A stretch of 64,000 bases of DNA, from positions 142,365 to 206,364 of the forward strand of contig NZ_QOKV01000010.1 in the NCBI RefSeq assembly GCF_008365405.1, read 5' to 3'. Position 1 is the stretch's first letter; each line of letters opens with the position of its first letter. The stretch is from Azospirillum brasilense (GTDB lineage: Bacteria > Pseudomonadota > Alphaproteobacteria > Azospirillales > Azospirillaceae). The translations under genes were made by a program, and so were the position numbers. A model generated the notes under the pieces. The model was not told where the DNA came from and ran no database searches. It was given only the letters and a program-made list of their open reading frames with translations. Below, in pieces: positions 45,258-53,329 of the stretch.

Positions 45258-45725
45258 ATGCAAAGACCCAAGCTGTTTCTCGACCTCGACGGCGTTCTGG
45301 CCGATTTCGATCGCGGCGTGAAGGCGGTCACCGGCAAACGCCCGGAGGAGATCCCGATGAAGGTCATGTGGCGGGAACTGTCCCGCCATCCCGACTTCTT
45401 CGGAACGCTGGAGTTCATGCACGACGCGCAGGATCTTTGGCGATTCTGCGAACCTTACGCGCCGACCATCCTCACCGGTTTGCCGCTTGGCTCCTGGGCG
45501 CCGGAACAGAAGCGGCGCTGGGTCGCGCATATGCTGGGCCGCCATGTGCGAGTCATCACCTGCATGGCCCGCGACAAGCATCGCCATGGCGGGCCGGGCA
45601 CGGTCCTGGTGGATGACCGCGAGAAGGCTCGCGATCCCTGGACGCAGGCGGGCGGCGACTTCATCCTCCACACCAGCGCGAAGGAGAGCATCGCCGCCCT
45701 GAAGCGCCTGGGCTTCACCGGCTGA
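45258..45725 (+). CDS. HAD-superfamily phosphatase, 155 aa
   Basis: A small HAD-fold hydrolase with the nucleophile motif FLDLDGVLADFD (residues 7-18) and later VLVDDREKARDPW (the second acidic motif). The cap is short, resembling 5'-nucleotidase (NT5C)-type proteins. It may dephosphorylate nucleotides; the family is broad. It is convergent with terC, with 6 bp between the stops. Confidence 0.82.
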   Translation: MQRPKLFLDLDGVLADFDRGVKAVTGKRPEEIPMKVMWRELSRHPDFFGTLEFMHDAQDLWRFCEPYAPTILTGLPLGSWAPEQKRRWVAHMLGRHVRVITCMARDKHRHGGPGTVLVDDREKARDPWTQAGGDFILHTSAKESIAALKRLGFTG

Positions 45726-45731
45726 CCGGCA

Positions 45732-46721
45732 TCACTCCGCCGGCAGCCGCTTGCCCTCGCTGCGCGTCTTGAGAAGTGAAACCACCACGCCGCCCACGAT
45801 CAACGTCAGCGTCACGCCCAGCGAGATCAGCGGGTCCGGCTTGCCAAAGATCTGCGTGTAGAAGATCTTGCCGCCGATGAAGACCAGCACCAGCGCCAGC
45901 GCGTATTTCAGGTAACGGAAGCGGTGGACCATCGCCGCCAGCGCGAAGTAGAGCGCGCGCAGGCCGAGGATGGCGAAGATGTTGCTGGTGTAGATGATGT
46001 AGGGATCGGTGGTGATGGCGAAGATGGCCGGCACGCTGTCCACCGCGAAGATCAGGTCGGCGAACTCGACCATCATCAGCGCGAGGAACAGCGGTGTTGC
46101 ATAGAGCGCGGTCCGACCATCCGGACCCGTCTCCCGCACGAAGAAGTTCTGGCCGCGGAAACCGTCGGTGATCCGCATATGACGGTTCAGGAAGCGCAGC
46201 GCCGGGTTGTTGGCGAGGTCCGGCTCCTTGTCCACGGCGAACAGCATCTTCACACCGGTGATCAGCAGGAAGGCGCCGAAGACATAAAGCACCCAGTGGA
46301 ATTCGCTGACCAGCGCGGCGCCGGCGGCGATCATCAGGCCGCGCATCACGATCACGCCCAGGATTCCCCAGAACAGCACGCGGTGCTGGTAGGTCCGCGG
46401 GACCGCGAAGTAGGTGAAAATCAGCGATATGACGAAGACGTTGTCGAGCGACAGGCTCTTTTCGATGAAGAAGCCGGTGTAGTACTGGGCCGCCGCCGCA
46501 TCGCCCATCGACCACCAGACCCAGCCACCGAACAGAAGGGCGACGGTGATGTAGAAGGCGGAGAGGCGAAGGCTTTCCTTCACGCCGATCTCACGGTCAC
46601 GGCGATTGAGAATGCCGAGGTCGAAGGCCAGCAAGGCCAGAACGATGCCGATGAAGGTCAGCCAGACCCACACCGGCTTTCCCATGAAATCGAGAAAGAC
46701 GGGAGCGACAAGGGAATCCAT
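45732..46721 (-). CDS. TerC family integral membrane protein
   Basis: A 329-residue membrane protein with about nine helices. The two acidic TerC motifs are visible: SLSLDNVFVISLIF (first) and VEFADLIFAVDSVPAIFAIT (second). TerC/Alx proteins act in metal (manganese or calcium) export and tellurite or stress resistance. ATG 46721 is chosen over TTG 46763, which adds only polar residues. The leader carries an 8-bp hairpin; no classic yybP-ykoY manganese riboswitch was recognised. Confidence 0.9.
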   Translation of the reverse strand: MDSLVAPVFLDFMGKPVWVWLTFIGIVLALLAFDLGILNRRDREIGVKESLRLSAFYITVALLFGGWVWWSMGDAAAAQYYTGFFIEKSLSLDNVFVISLIFTYFAVPRTYQHRVLFWGILGVIVMRGLMIAAGAALVSEFHWVLYVFGAFLLITGVKMLFAVDKEPDLANNPALRFLNRHMRITDGFRGQNFFVRETGPDGRTALYATPLFLALMMVEFADLIFAVDSVPAIFAITTDPYIIYTSNIFAILGLRALYFALAAMVHRFRYLKYALALVLVFIGGKIFYTQIFGKPDPLISLGVTLTLIVGGVVVSLLKTRSEGKRLPAE

Positions 46722-46778
46722 AAACAGCCCCACTTGATTGCGCTGCGTCTGCAGTGAATTCAAGCGGGATCCGACATC

Positions 46779-46798
46779 ACGGCTGACGCCTCAGCCGT
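46779..46798 (-). promoter_or_regulatory. Hairpin in the terC leader
   Basis: Perfect inverted repeat ACGGCTGA / TCAGCCGT with a 4-base loop, 58 bp upstream of the terC ATG. It includes CTGAGGC, a weak echo of the yybP-ykoY motif, but the remaining consensus is missing, so it is listed only as a possible regulatory hairpin. Confidence 0.35.
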
Positions 46799-47104
46799 CA
46801 GAGGGGCCCGGACCCGAACGCCACGCAAGTGGTGTTGCTGTTTTTCCGTTCAAGGCCTGCTCAGTGCCTGCATTCGGCGAGTCGATCAACTATCGACGGA
46901 AAACATCCTCCGTTTTCCGCTGGCTCAGCACCGTTGTGCCACGGTGGGCGGTCGCTTTGATGCATCTGGGCCACAGGGGATGCAAGAACTCGTCATTGGC
47001 AAAACACTTATGGTTGCCTTTCCGGCCATCGCTCTTGTGCCAATGGATTCAATCTGCCAAGAACACGGAAAAATCCACACGCGCAAAAGCACCAGGAGTT
47101 TCGC

Positions 47105-47380
47105 ATGAACCAGGCCGAGCTCATCGAGACCGTCGCAACCAACGCCGGCATCCGCAAATCCGATGCGGCGAAGGTCGTCCAGTCGGTGTTCGAAGGCATT
47201 TCCTCGGCTCTCGGTCGTGGCGAGGATGTGCGTCTTGCCGGGTTCGGCATTTTCGAAGTCGCCGAACGCGCCGCCCGCGAGGGGCGTAACCCGCGCACCG
47301 GCGAGGTGGTGCAGATCGCCGCGTCCAAGGCGCCGCGGTTCAAGCCGGCCAAGCAATTGCGCGACGTGGTGAACGTCTGA
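47105..47380 (+). CDS. HU family DNA-binding protein
   Basis: A 91-residue nucleoid protein that bends DNA. N-terminal helices MNQAELIETVATNAGIRKSD and the beta-arm GRNPRTGEVVQI plus KAPRFKPAKQLRDVVN fit HU/IHF; the conserved GFGIFEV and RNP motifs are present. AGGAG lies six bases before the ATG. It is upstream of the MucR-type gene on the same strand (55 bp). Whether it works as HU homodimer or IHF subunit cannot be decided. Confidence 0.95.
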   Translation: MNQAELIETVATNAGIRKSDAAKVVQSVFEGISSALGRGEDVRLAGFGIFEVAERAAREGRNPRTGEVVQIAASKAPRFKPAKQLRDVVNV

Positions 47381-47435
47381 TCGACATCGCCCAAATCCAC
47401 GGCTGATCCACAGGGGAACGGAGCTGAACGCGGCC

Positions 47436-47846
47436 ATGACCATCGAAGCATCGGAACTGCAGGCCCTGACCGCCAAGGTCGTTTCGGCCTATGTCGGCAA
47501 CAACACGGTGCCGGTCGCCGACCTGCCGGCGCTCATCCTCAACGTGCAGGCGGCCTTCAACGGTCTTGGTGAAGACAAGTCCGCACCGGCCAAGGCCGAA
47601 TTGGTCCCCGTGGTGCCGATCAAGAAGTCGGTAACCCCGGAATACATCATTTGCCTTGAGGACGGGAAGAAGCTGAAGATGCTGAAGCGGCATCTGAAGA
47701 CCGTCTACGACATGTCCCCGGACGATTACCGTGCCAAGTGGGGCCTGCCGGCGGAATATCCGATGGTCGCCCCGAACTACGCCAAGGCCCGGTCGGAGAT
47801 GGCCACGAAGCTCGGCCTGGGCCGCAAGCGGGTCGTGCAGGACTAA
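47436..47846 (+). CDS. Ros/MucR family zinc-finger-like transcriptional regulator
   Basis: A 136-residue regulator. The family core is EYIICLEDGKKLKMLKRHL and WGLPAEYPMVAPNYAKARSE. The canonical Ros finger ligands C-x2-C and H-x4-H are here C73, D76, H86, Y91, so two of the four are replaced. Zinc-free or partly coordinated members of this family are known in rhizobia. MucR proteins silence AT-rich DNA and control exopolysaccharide, motility and symbiosis. It follows the HU gene by 55 bp. Confidence 0.9.
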   Translation: MTIEASELQALTAKVVSAYVGNNTVPVADLPALILNVQAAFNGLGEDKSAPAKAELVPVVPIKKSVTPEYIICLEDGKKLKMLKRHLKTVYDMSPDDYRAKWGLPAEYPMVAPNYAKARSEMATKLGLGRKRVVQD

Positions 47847-47869
47847 CCCTCAGCCCTTCGCGGAGCATT

Positions 47870-47906
47870 CAAGAACGGGCGCATCCACAAGATGCGCCCG
47901 TTCTTG
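47870..47906. terminator. Bidirectional terminator between mucR-like and acetyltransferase genes
   Basis: A 16-bp perfect stem CAAGAACGGGCGCATC / GATGCGCCCGTTCTTG with a 5-base loop (CACAA) between two convergent genes. T-richness on either side is modest, but the stability and position suggest termination from both sides. Confidence 0.75.
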
Positions 47907-47964
47907 CTGTCACTCGAACCGTTGAACGAACCGACGCACCGTTGTCCGGTCCAATCAACACCCT

Positions 47965-48492
47965 TCATCGATGCTCCGCGGGTGACGACGCATCTCCGTT
48001 GCCGAGCGGGCGCTGCATCAGGACACTGTCCACCCAACGCCCGAACTTGAATCCAACCGCCTTCAGCAGGCCCGCCGGCTCGAAGCCGAGGCTGCGATGC
48101 AGACCGATGGACGGGGCGTTGCCGCTGTCGCCGATCACCGCAATCATCTGGCGACAACCAGCCATTGCACAGCGGTCGATCACCGCCAAGAGCAAGGCCC
48201 GGCCCGCACCGCGCCCCATGCAGTCCGGGGCGAGATAAATCGAATCCTCGACGCTGTAGCGGTATGCGGTGCGCAGCCGGTAAGGGCCTGCATAGGCATA
48301 CCCTATGACCCTGCCGTCCATCTCCGCAACGACATAGGGCATGCCCCGGGCCAGCACGTCGTCCCGCCGACGGGCAAGCTCTTCCAGGCTGGGTGGAACT
48401 TCCTCGAAGCTGGCCGTGCCGGTCAGGACATGGTGGGTGTAGATCGCCTCGATGTGCACCAGATCGCCCGGTCGGCTGTCGCGGATGTTCAT
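47965..48492 (-). CDS. GNAT acetyltransferase, phosphinothricin-acetyltransferase-like
   Basis: A 175-residue GNAT enzyme similar to the Pat/bar (YncA) group. ATG 48492 follows AGAGAT-type sequence. Core motifs are IYTHHVLTGTASFEEVPPS, then LAPDCMGRGAGRALL with the acetyl-CoA loop, and GLHRSLGFEPAG. This group acetylates methionine sulfone/sulfoximine and herbicide phosphinothricin; natural substrates are mostly unknown. It is transcribed toward the mucR gene and separated by the strong hairpin. Confidence 0.88.
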   Translation of the reverse strand: MNIRDSRPGDLVHIEAIYTHHVLTGTASFEEVPPSLEELARRRDDVLARGMPYVVAEMDGRVIGYAYAGPYRLRTAYRYSVEDSIYLAPDCMGRGAGRALLLAVIDRCAMAGCRQMIAVIGDSGNAPSIGLHRSLGFEPAGLLKAVGFKFGRWVDSVLMQRPLGNGDASSPAEHR

Positions 48493-48992
48493 GGTGAGAT
48501 CTCTCGCCTCGCGTCTTCCTGGGATTCTTCCCGGCATAGCACGACTGCTGACCGGCGGAACACAAGCGTCGCCGCTGGTCGCGGTTGCTCCCCGCCCCTC
48601 TCACCCCTGAGGAACGTCCTATGCCGGGCGGCCGCCTCCATTAGCCTGTATGGCCATAGCTTATGAAAAATATACCGAACGCCGACCGAGTGATGAAAAA
48701 GCGGAGAGAAATACCTCTGCCTTCACCTCAAACGAAAGCCGTCATATTTTCGCCAATCTCCCAAAAGTTCTTCCGATCTTTTTGGCATTCATAAGGACCG
48801 AATAGTCCGGATATACGCCAAAAAATATTGCTGCACCGCCGTTTCAAGGCTTGATCCAACTTGGTGGTGGCGGCACAGTATCAGTGTCTGATTGACGTGT
48901 TCCTGGATAATTTCGGCAAATCCCCACAATAAAAATGCCGAAACGATGGGCGTCTGCGAACGGCCATCGAAAAGGTTCCACGGCAAGAGACG
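48493..48992. other. 500-bp AT-richer intergenic region upstream of rpoH
   Basis: No convincing gene. The region has clearly more A and T than its surroundings (for example 48660-48700 and 48770-48830). A minus-strand frame at 48789-48986 has a TTG start and no binding site and is not accepted. Two features are visible: a hairpin TTTCGGCA / TGCCGAAA (48911-48918 and 48936-48943) in the leader, and GGAC...GTCC at 48796-48808. Promoter elements of the rpoH gene were not fixed. Confidence 0.5.
48911..48943 (+). promoter_or_regulatory. Hairpin in the rpoH leader
   Basis: Perfect 8-bp inverted repeat TTTCGGCA / TGCCGAAA with a 17-base AT-rich loop, 50 to 110 bp upstream of the sigma-factor start. 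It could be an RNA structure or operator. A thermosensor role is possible for rpoH but is not shown by this sequence. Confidence 0.4.
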
Positions 48993-49019
48993 GTGGAGCG
49001 TTGGAGAGAGGAGGCCGGT

Positions 49020-49910
49020 GTGCTCAAGAAACTCCTGACTGGTGAAAACGCCAGCCTGACCCGCTATGTCGAGGAGTCGAAGCGGTTCCCCATCCTAGCC
49101 CCCGACGAAGAGCGCGAGCTGGCCGTCGCTTGGCGCGACCGCGGGAACGGCCATGCGCTGGAGCGTCTGGTGGGCAGCCACCTGCGGCTGGTCATCAAGA
49201 TCGCCCGCGGTTTCGGCGGCTACGGCCTGCCGCTGGTCGACCTCGTCGCCGAAGGCAACGTGGGTCTGATGCAGGCCGCTCAGAAATTCGATCCGGGACG
49301 CGGTTTCCGTTTCGCGACTTACGCCACCTGGTGGATCCGCGCGGCCATACAGGAATACATCCTGCACAGCTGGTCCCTGGTGAAGATGGGCACGACCGCC
49401 GCGCAGAAGAAGCTGTTCTTCAACCTGCGCCGCCTGAAGAGCCAGATGCAGGAACTGGAACAGGGCGACCTGTCCCCGTCCACCGTCACCGCCATCGCGA
49501 CCGAGTTGGATGTGCCGGAGCAGGAGGTGATCGAGATGAACCGCCGGCTGTCGTCCAACGACAGCTCGCTCGACGCTGCCATGTCCAGCGACGGCGAAAC
49601 CAACTGGCTGGAGCTTCTGGCCGACGACCGCCCGACCCAGGAGAGCGTGATCGCCGATGCCGATGAGTTGGCGCTGCGCCGCCGGTTGGTCGGACAGGCC
49701 CTGGAGCGTCTGGACGACCGTGAACGCCGCATCCTGTTCGAGCGCCGCCTGAAGGAGGACCCGTCCACTCTGGAATCGTTGAGCCAGCAGTTCTGCGTGT
49801 CGCGCGAGCGGGTACGCCAAATCGAGGTGCGAGCCTTCGAAAAGCTGCAAAAGGCGGTCCTCAGCGCCGCCCAGGCGCTGCGCCGCGCACCGGCCCATAT
49901 GGCCGCCTAA
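49020..49910 (+). CDS. rpoH: Heat-shock sigma factor RpoH
   Basis: A 296-residue sigma-70-family factor. Region 2 includes LPLVDLVAEGNVGLMQAAQKFDP and FRFATYATWWIRAAIQEYIL, and the RpoH box AAQKKLFFNLRRLKS (about 132-146) is diagnostic. Region 4 ends with SRERVRQIEVRAFEKL. GTG 49020 is used, preceded by a purine-rich AGAGAGGAGG; GTG 48993 is an alternative. It directs transcription of chaperones and proteases after heat or other stress. Azospirillum and other alphaproteobacteria often have more than one rpoH, so it may be one of a set. Confidence 0.93.
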   Translation: MLKKLLTGENASLTRYVEESKRFPILAPDEERELAVAWRDRGNGHALERLVGSHLRLVIKIARGFGGYGLPLVDLVAEGNVGLMQAAQKFDPGRGFRFATYATWWIRAAIQEYILHSWSLVKMGTTAAQKKLFFNLRRLKSQMQELEQGDLSPSTVTAIATELDVPEQEVIEMNRRLSSNDSSLDAAMSSDGETNWLELLADDRPTQESVIADADELALRRRLVGQALERLDDRERRILFERRLKEDPSTLESLSQQFCVSRERVRQIEVRAFEKLQKAVLSAAQALRRAPAHMAA

Positions 49911-49948
49911 TGTAAACGAACAGACAGTCTCACGACGGTTCACGACAT

Positions 49949-49990
49949 ACCGGCGGATGCCAAACGGCTCCGCCGGTTTTCTATTTTATT
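49949..49990 (+). terminator. Terminator after rpoH
   Basis: Stem ACCGGCGGA / TCCGCCGGT (49949-49957 and 49969-49977), 11-base loop, followed by TTTTCTATTTTATT. Confidence 0.9.
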
Positions 49991-50141
49991 GACGTCTGAT
50001 GATTTGCTGTGCCTGCGACAACGCTGCCGGTTTTCACACCCACCGTAACCCTCCATAGTGCCGACCGCAGGTTAGTTACTTTGCATTAAAAACAAGTTGC
50101 GCTAATCTGATGCGGTCCCATTTTCGCGGGGAAATTGATCC

Positions 50142-51488
50142 ATGTCGCATTCTGCCCAGACACAGTCCATTCTCGACCGCATCTCCTTCTTGCGAATCGA
50201 CGAACCCACCAAGGCAGTCCTTCGGGAATTCCAACCCCATCTCGCCCAGCGCATCGATCAGATCCTTGAGGAATTCTACGGCTACCTGCGCTCGGTCCCA
50301 CAGGTCGCGACGCTGCTCGCCAATCCCACGGTGGTCAGCCGGGCACGCGACATGCAGAAGCAGCATTGGCTGAAGAATGTTTTCACCGGCACCTTCGACG
50401 ATGCCTACATGGCGCAGGTGCTGAAGATTGGGCAGGCCCACCAGCGCATCGGTTTGGAACCGCGCTGGTACACCGGAGCCTATTGCTTCACGCTGAACAA
50501 GCTGATCGATCTCGCCTATCAAGTCTACCGCAAGAAGCCGGAGAAGCTCGCCCAGCTGATGCAGGCGATCAACAAGGCGGTCTTCCTGGACATGGATCTG
50601 GCGACCTCGGTCTACGTCGACCTGAACACCGCCGCGATCATCTCGCGGGAGTTGGGAACCACCGCCGACTCGTTCGAGCGCGAGGTGAAGAGCGTGGTGC
50701 AGGCCGTGGCCTCCGCCGCGCAGCAACTCCAAGGCACCGCCCAGAACATGAGCCGCACCGCCGAAGAGACCAGCGCTCAGTCCACCCAGGTCGCTGCGGC
50801 GGCGGAGGAAGCCTCCGTCAACATCCAGACCGTCGCTGCGGCGGCGGAGGAGCTGACCGCCTCCATCGGCGAGATCAGCCATCAGGTAACCCAGTCGGCC
50901 GCCATCGCCGGCGAGGCTATGTCACAGGCGGAGCGCACCAACAACACCGTGCAGGGGCTCGCCGACGCCGCCAGTCGGATCGGCCAGGTGGTGAAGCTGA
51001 TCCACGACATCGCCAGCCAGACCAACCTCCTCGCCTTGAACGCCACGATCGAGGCGGCCCGCGCCGGCGAGGCCGGCAAAGGATTCGCGGTCGTGGCCTC
51101 GGAGGTGAAGAGCCTCGCCAACCAGACCGCCAAGGCGACGGAGGAGATCAACTCCCAGATCGGCGCGGTTCAGGGTGCGACGCAGGATGCGGTGCTCGCC
51201 ATCCGCTCGATCTCCGAAACCATCGCGCGGATCAACGACATCTCGACCTCCATCGCTTCGGCCATGGAGGAGCAGGGCGCCGCCACCACCGAAATCGCCC
51301 GCAACGTCCAGCAGGCGTCGATCGGCACCCGCGAGGTCAGCGAGACCATCGTGCGGGTCAATTCCTCGGCGTCGGACACGGGGTCGGAAGCGCGCAGCGT
51401 CCTGTCGGCGACAAATGAGCTGTCCATTCAATCGCACAATCTGCGGGCCGAGGTCGACCGCTTCCTGGCGCGGGTCCGGGCCGGCTGA
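50142..51488 (+). CDS. Soluble globin-coupled chemoreceptor (HemAT-like)
   Basis: A 448-residue cytoplasmic aerotaxis-type receptor. Residues about 1-170 form a protoglobin sensor: the proximal haem histidine is H100 in [16 protein letters not shown], and [12 protein letters not shown] precedes it. The second half is a methyl-accepting signalling domain with two long helices and tip [22 protein letters not shown]. There is no transmembrane segment or HAMP domain. It should sense O2 (or CO/NO) and act on a CheA/CheW complex. It lies 230 bp after rpoH, following a terminator, so it has its own promoter. Confidence 0.93.
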   Translation: MSHSAQTQSILDRISFLRIDEPTKAVLREFQPHLAQRIDQILEEFYGYLRSVPQVATLLANPTVVSRARDMQKQHWLKNVFTGTFDDAYMAQVLKIGQAHQRIGLEPRWYTGAYCFTLNKLIDLAYQVYRKKPEKLAQLMQAINKAVFLDMDLATSVYVDLNTAAIISRELGTTADSFEREVKSVVQAVASAAQQLQGTAQNMSRTAEETSAQSTQVAAAAEEASVNIQTVAAAAEELTASIGEISHQVTQSAAIAGEAMSQAERTNNTVQGLADAASRIGQVVKLIHDIASQTNLLALNATIEAARAGEAGKGFAVVASEVKSLANQTAKATEEINSQIGAVQGATQDAVLAIRSISETIARINDISTSIASAMEEQGAATTEIARNVQQASIGTREVSETIVRVNSSASDTGSEARSVLSATNELSIQSHNLRAEVDRFLARVRAG

Positions 51489-51597
51489 TCGTTTCAACAG
51501 ACTGTGGCCGGCGGCCTAATCAATGCCGCCGACTCACTGAGTTGAACGGCACTGAGTTGAACGACCCGTTTTCATGCGGGCGATACGGGCGTTGCCG

Positions 51598-51768
51598 TCA
51601 GAGAACGGTGCGGAGAACCGTATCGCTGACCTTGATCTTTGCCGCATTGGCCGCCGAACGGAGATCGTCGAGCGAACGCCAATGGCTGCGGCCGCCGATG
51701 GTCGTCAAAGCACCATTCTGCATCGCCACGAAAAGGCCGGTGCGCCCGAGGTTGACAATCTTGATCAT
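51598..51768 (-). CDS. Small protein, 56 aa
   Basis: A 56-codon gene: ATG 51768, stop 51598-51600, with GAGGGGG eight bases upstream. The product opens MIKIVNLGRTGLFVAMQ and ends SDTVLRTVL; it is soluble, slightly basic, and looks like a small alpha/beta protein. No family recognised. It has its own upstream region that includes a 14-bp palindrome (51893-51906). Confidence 0.65.
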   Translation of the reverse strand: MIKIVNLGRTGLFVAMQNGALTTIGGRSHWRSLDDLRSAANAAKIKVSDTVLRTVL

Positions 51769-52085
51769 CGCGCGGTCCCCCTCTCTTCTGGCGCTTTCTC
51801 TCGGCTTGAGAGTCGCGCCTTGTCGCCGAACGGCTGCGTCTTTGCTCCAAATCGTTTAGAGACTTATCAAGAATCATCCTATTTCGTCAACAATGACGAT
51901 CGTCATATCCTTTCGGTTGTTGAATTCATCCGCATGATGGGCTTACAGAATGATTTTCGTAAATTTTTCCCTTTCTGTTGCGTTTCACAGGAAGGTTTTG
52001 CTCGGTAAGACTTTCATCGGGCGCGGGGAACGCCGCCAGCGTCGATCCGTTCATTCCATCAGATGGTATGAAGTCCGGAGGAGGA
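51769..52085. other. 317-bp divergent intergenic region
   Basis: Between the 56-aa gene and the acetyltransferase gene. It is AT-rich at 51840-51990 and contains the palindrome ATGACGATCGTCAT and a TTGACG element on the minus strand next to it. No gene was recognised; an in-frame upstream extension of the acetyltransferase is not supported. Confidence 0.45.
51893..51906. promoter_or_regulatory. 14-bp perfect palindrome, operator candidate
   Basis: ATGACGATCGTCAT reads the same on both strands and lies next to TTGACG (minus strand), about 125 bp upstream of the 56-aa gene and 180 bp upstream of the acetyltransferase gene. This is what a dimeric repressor site would look like. Confidence 0.45.
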
Positions 52086-52661
52086 ATGGACGCCGCCACC
52101 GCGTCGCAGGATGTCATCAGCCTGCCCGTCGCAATTCGCCCGGCCTGCCGCACCGACCTGCCGGATCTCGAATGGTTCGGGCTGCACACGCCGCACCGGG
52201 AAATCCTCGCCACCGCCTTCCGTGCCCAGGAACGCGGTAGCGGAGCCCTTTTGGTGGCGGAGATCAACGGTTTTCCTGCCGGCCAGATATGCATCGACTT
52301 CCAGCGCAAACGGCATCTGCGCCGCGCCACGCTGTGGGCGTTGCGGGTGTTCCAACCCTTCCGCAACCGGGGCATCGCCACACGGCTGATGGCCGCCGCC
52401 GAGGGCACCGCGCTCGATCACGGCTATTCGGAATCGGAACTGGGCGTGGACCGGGACAACGCCGGGGTCCTCGCCTTCTACGAGCGGCTGGGATACGAGT
52501 TGCGCGGCACCGAACGGGGACGCTATTCCTACCGCACCCCGGCCGGCGAACTGGTCCAGGTGCCCATCGATCAGTGGATTATGCGCAAACCCCTGTTCAG
52601 CCGGACGGCATGGCAGATTGGCGCCGGCTTTGCGCGGGTCACTCCGCCGCCAGCGCTATGA
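52086..52661 (+). CDS. GNAT family N-acetyltransferase
   Basis: A 191-residue GNAT protein. ATG 52086 has GGAGGAGGA immediately upstream. Acetyl-CoA-binding core: LWALRVFQPFRNRGIATRLM, then LGVDRDNAGVLAFYERLGYE. The C-terminus extends about 40 residues beyond the usual fold. It converges with the CxxC gene; the two overlap by 23 bases. Substrate unknown. Confidence 0.85.
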   Translation: MDAATASQDVISLPVAIRPACRTDLPDLEWFGLHTPHREILATAFRAQERGSGALLVAEINGFPAGQICIDFQRKRHLRRATLWALRVFQPFRNRGIATRLMAAAEGTALDHGYSESELGVDRDNAGVLAFYERLGYELRGTERGRYSYRTPAGELVQVPIDQWIMRKPLFSRTAWQIGAGFARVTPPPAL

Positions 52662-53109
52662 GCCGGGCCGGGCGACGGCGTGGCAGACGGATGCGCGCGC
52701 CGTCCAAAATGTCGGCAAGTTCCCGTGCGGAATCGGCGGCCATGGTCAGGGCGACCAGGGGAAGCCAGCGGTCGAACACTTGGGTCGTCACATCGCCTTC
52801 CCCGGCCTGCATGGCGGCCAGCGCGTCCAGCACCGCCAACTCGTCCATCCCGACCCGCGAGCAGGAGGGGCAGCGGAACGCCGGCCGGCCCGCGTTGGTC
52901 ACGGCGAAGGTTCCCAGGAGAGCGAACAACGGCAGCAAAGCCGACGACGGCACGCCGGCCACACCGAAGCTGGCCCGCATGGCGGCCATCGCGCCCGCCG
53001 TGCCGTGACGGAACCACTGCCGGAAGCCGGTCAGCAGCGCACGCTCGGCCGTTGTCAGATCGGACACCGTCCAAGGGGACAACCTTCCCTCGCTCACAGA
53101 ATCGCACAT
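52639..53109 (-). CDS. Uncharacterised CxxC protein, 156 aa
   Basis: A 156-residue soluble protein with a single CPSC motif (FRCPSCSRVGMDE, about residue 82) and a helical, Ala/Leu-rich body. ATG 53109 has GGGAGGGG five bases upstream; longer frames are rejected. There is no signal peptide. Its promoter region holds overlapping palindromes resembling a Fur/Irr-type box, suggesting iron control. No family recognised. Confidence 0.7.
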   Translation of the reverse strand: MCDSVSEGRLSPWTVSDLTTAERALLTGFRQWFRHGTAGAMAAMRASFGVAGVPSSALLPLFALLGTFAVTNAGRPAFRCPSCSRVGMDELAVLDALAAMQAGEGDVTTQVFDRWLPLVALTMAADSARELADILDGARIRLPRRRPARLIALAAE

Positions 53110-53150
53110 GTTGACCCCTCCCGACTGAAGTGACGGAGCCAACCTTAGAC

Positions 53151-53180
53151 GACTCGCAGATGAATTGCGAGTCATTCGCA
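53151..53180. promoter_or_regulatory. Overlapping Fur-box-like palindromes
   Basis: GACTCGCA (53151-53158) and TGCGAGTC (53166-53173) form a perfect 8-bp inverted repeat, and TGCGAGT-C-ATTCGCA (53166-53180) a second near-perfect 7-1-7 palindrome overlapping it. The second resembles alphaproteobacterial Fur boxes (TGCxAAT-N-ATTxGCA pattern). It lies about 40-70 bp before the CxxC gene start. Confidence 0.5.
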
Positions 53181-53329
53181 TTTGCAGCTTGTGGACCTTC
53201 TGACGCAGGGCGCCCAAAGCGGGAAGCTGTGACAAAGCCCCGTGACATAAGCCGGCCTGTCCTGATGGAAAGGTAGGGTTAACCATATTCCGAGACCCTT
53301 CACACGCCCGCAGACAGGAGCGTGGAAGG

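Noticed and set aside
46722..47104. A yybP-ykoY manganese riboswitch before terC
   Set aside because: Only a short CTGAGGC hairpin was seen; the GGGGAGTA-type core and other conserved parts could not be found.
48789..48986. A 65-codon minus-strand frame upstream of rpoH
   Set aside because: TTG start, no ribosome site, AT-rich region with atypical codon use and position inside a likely promoter.
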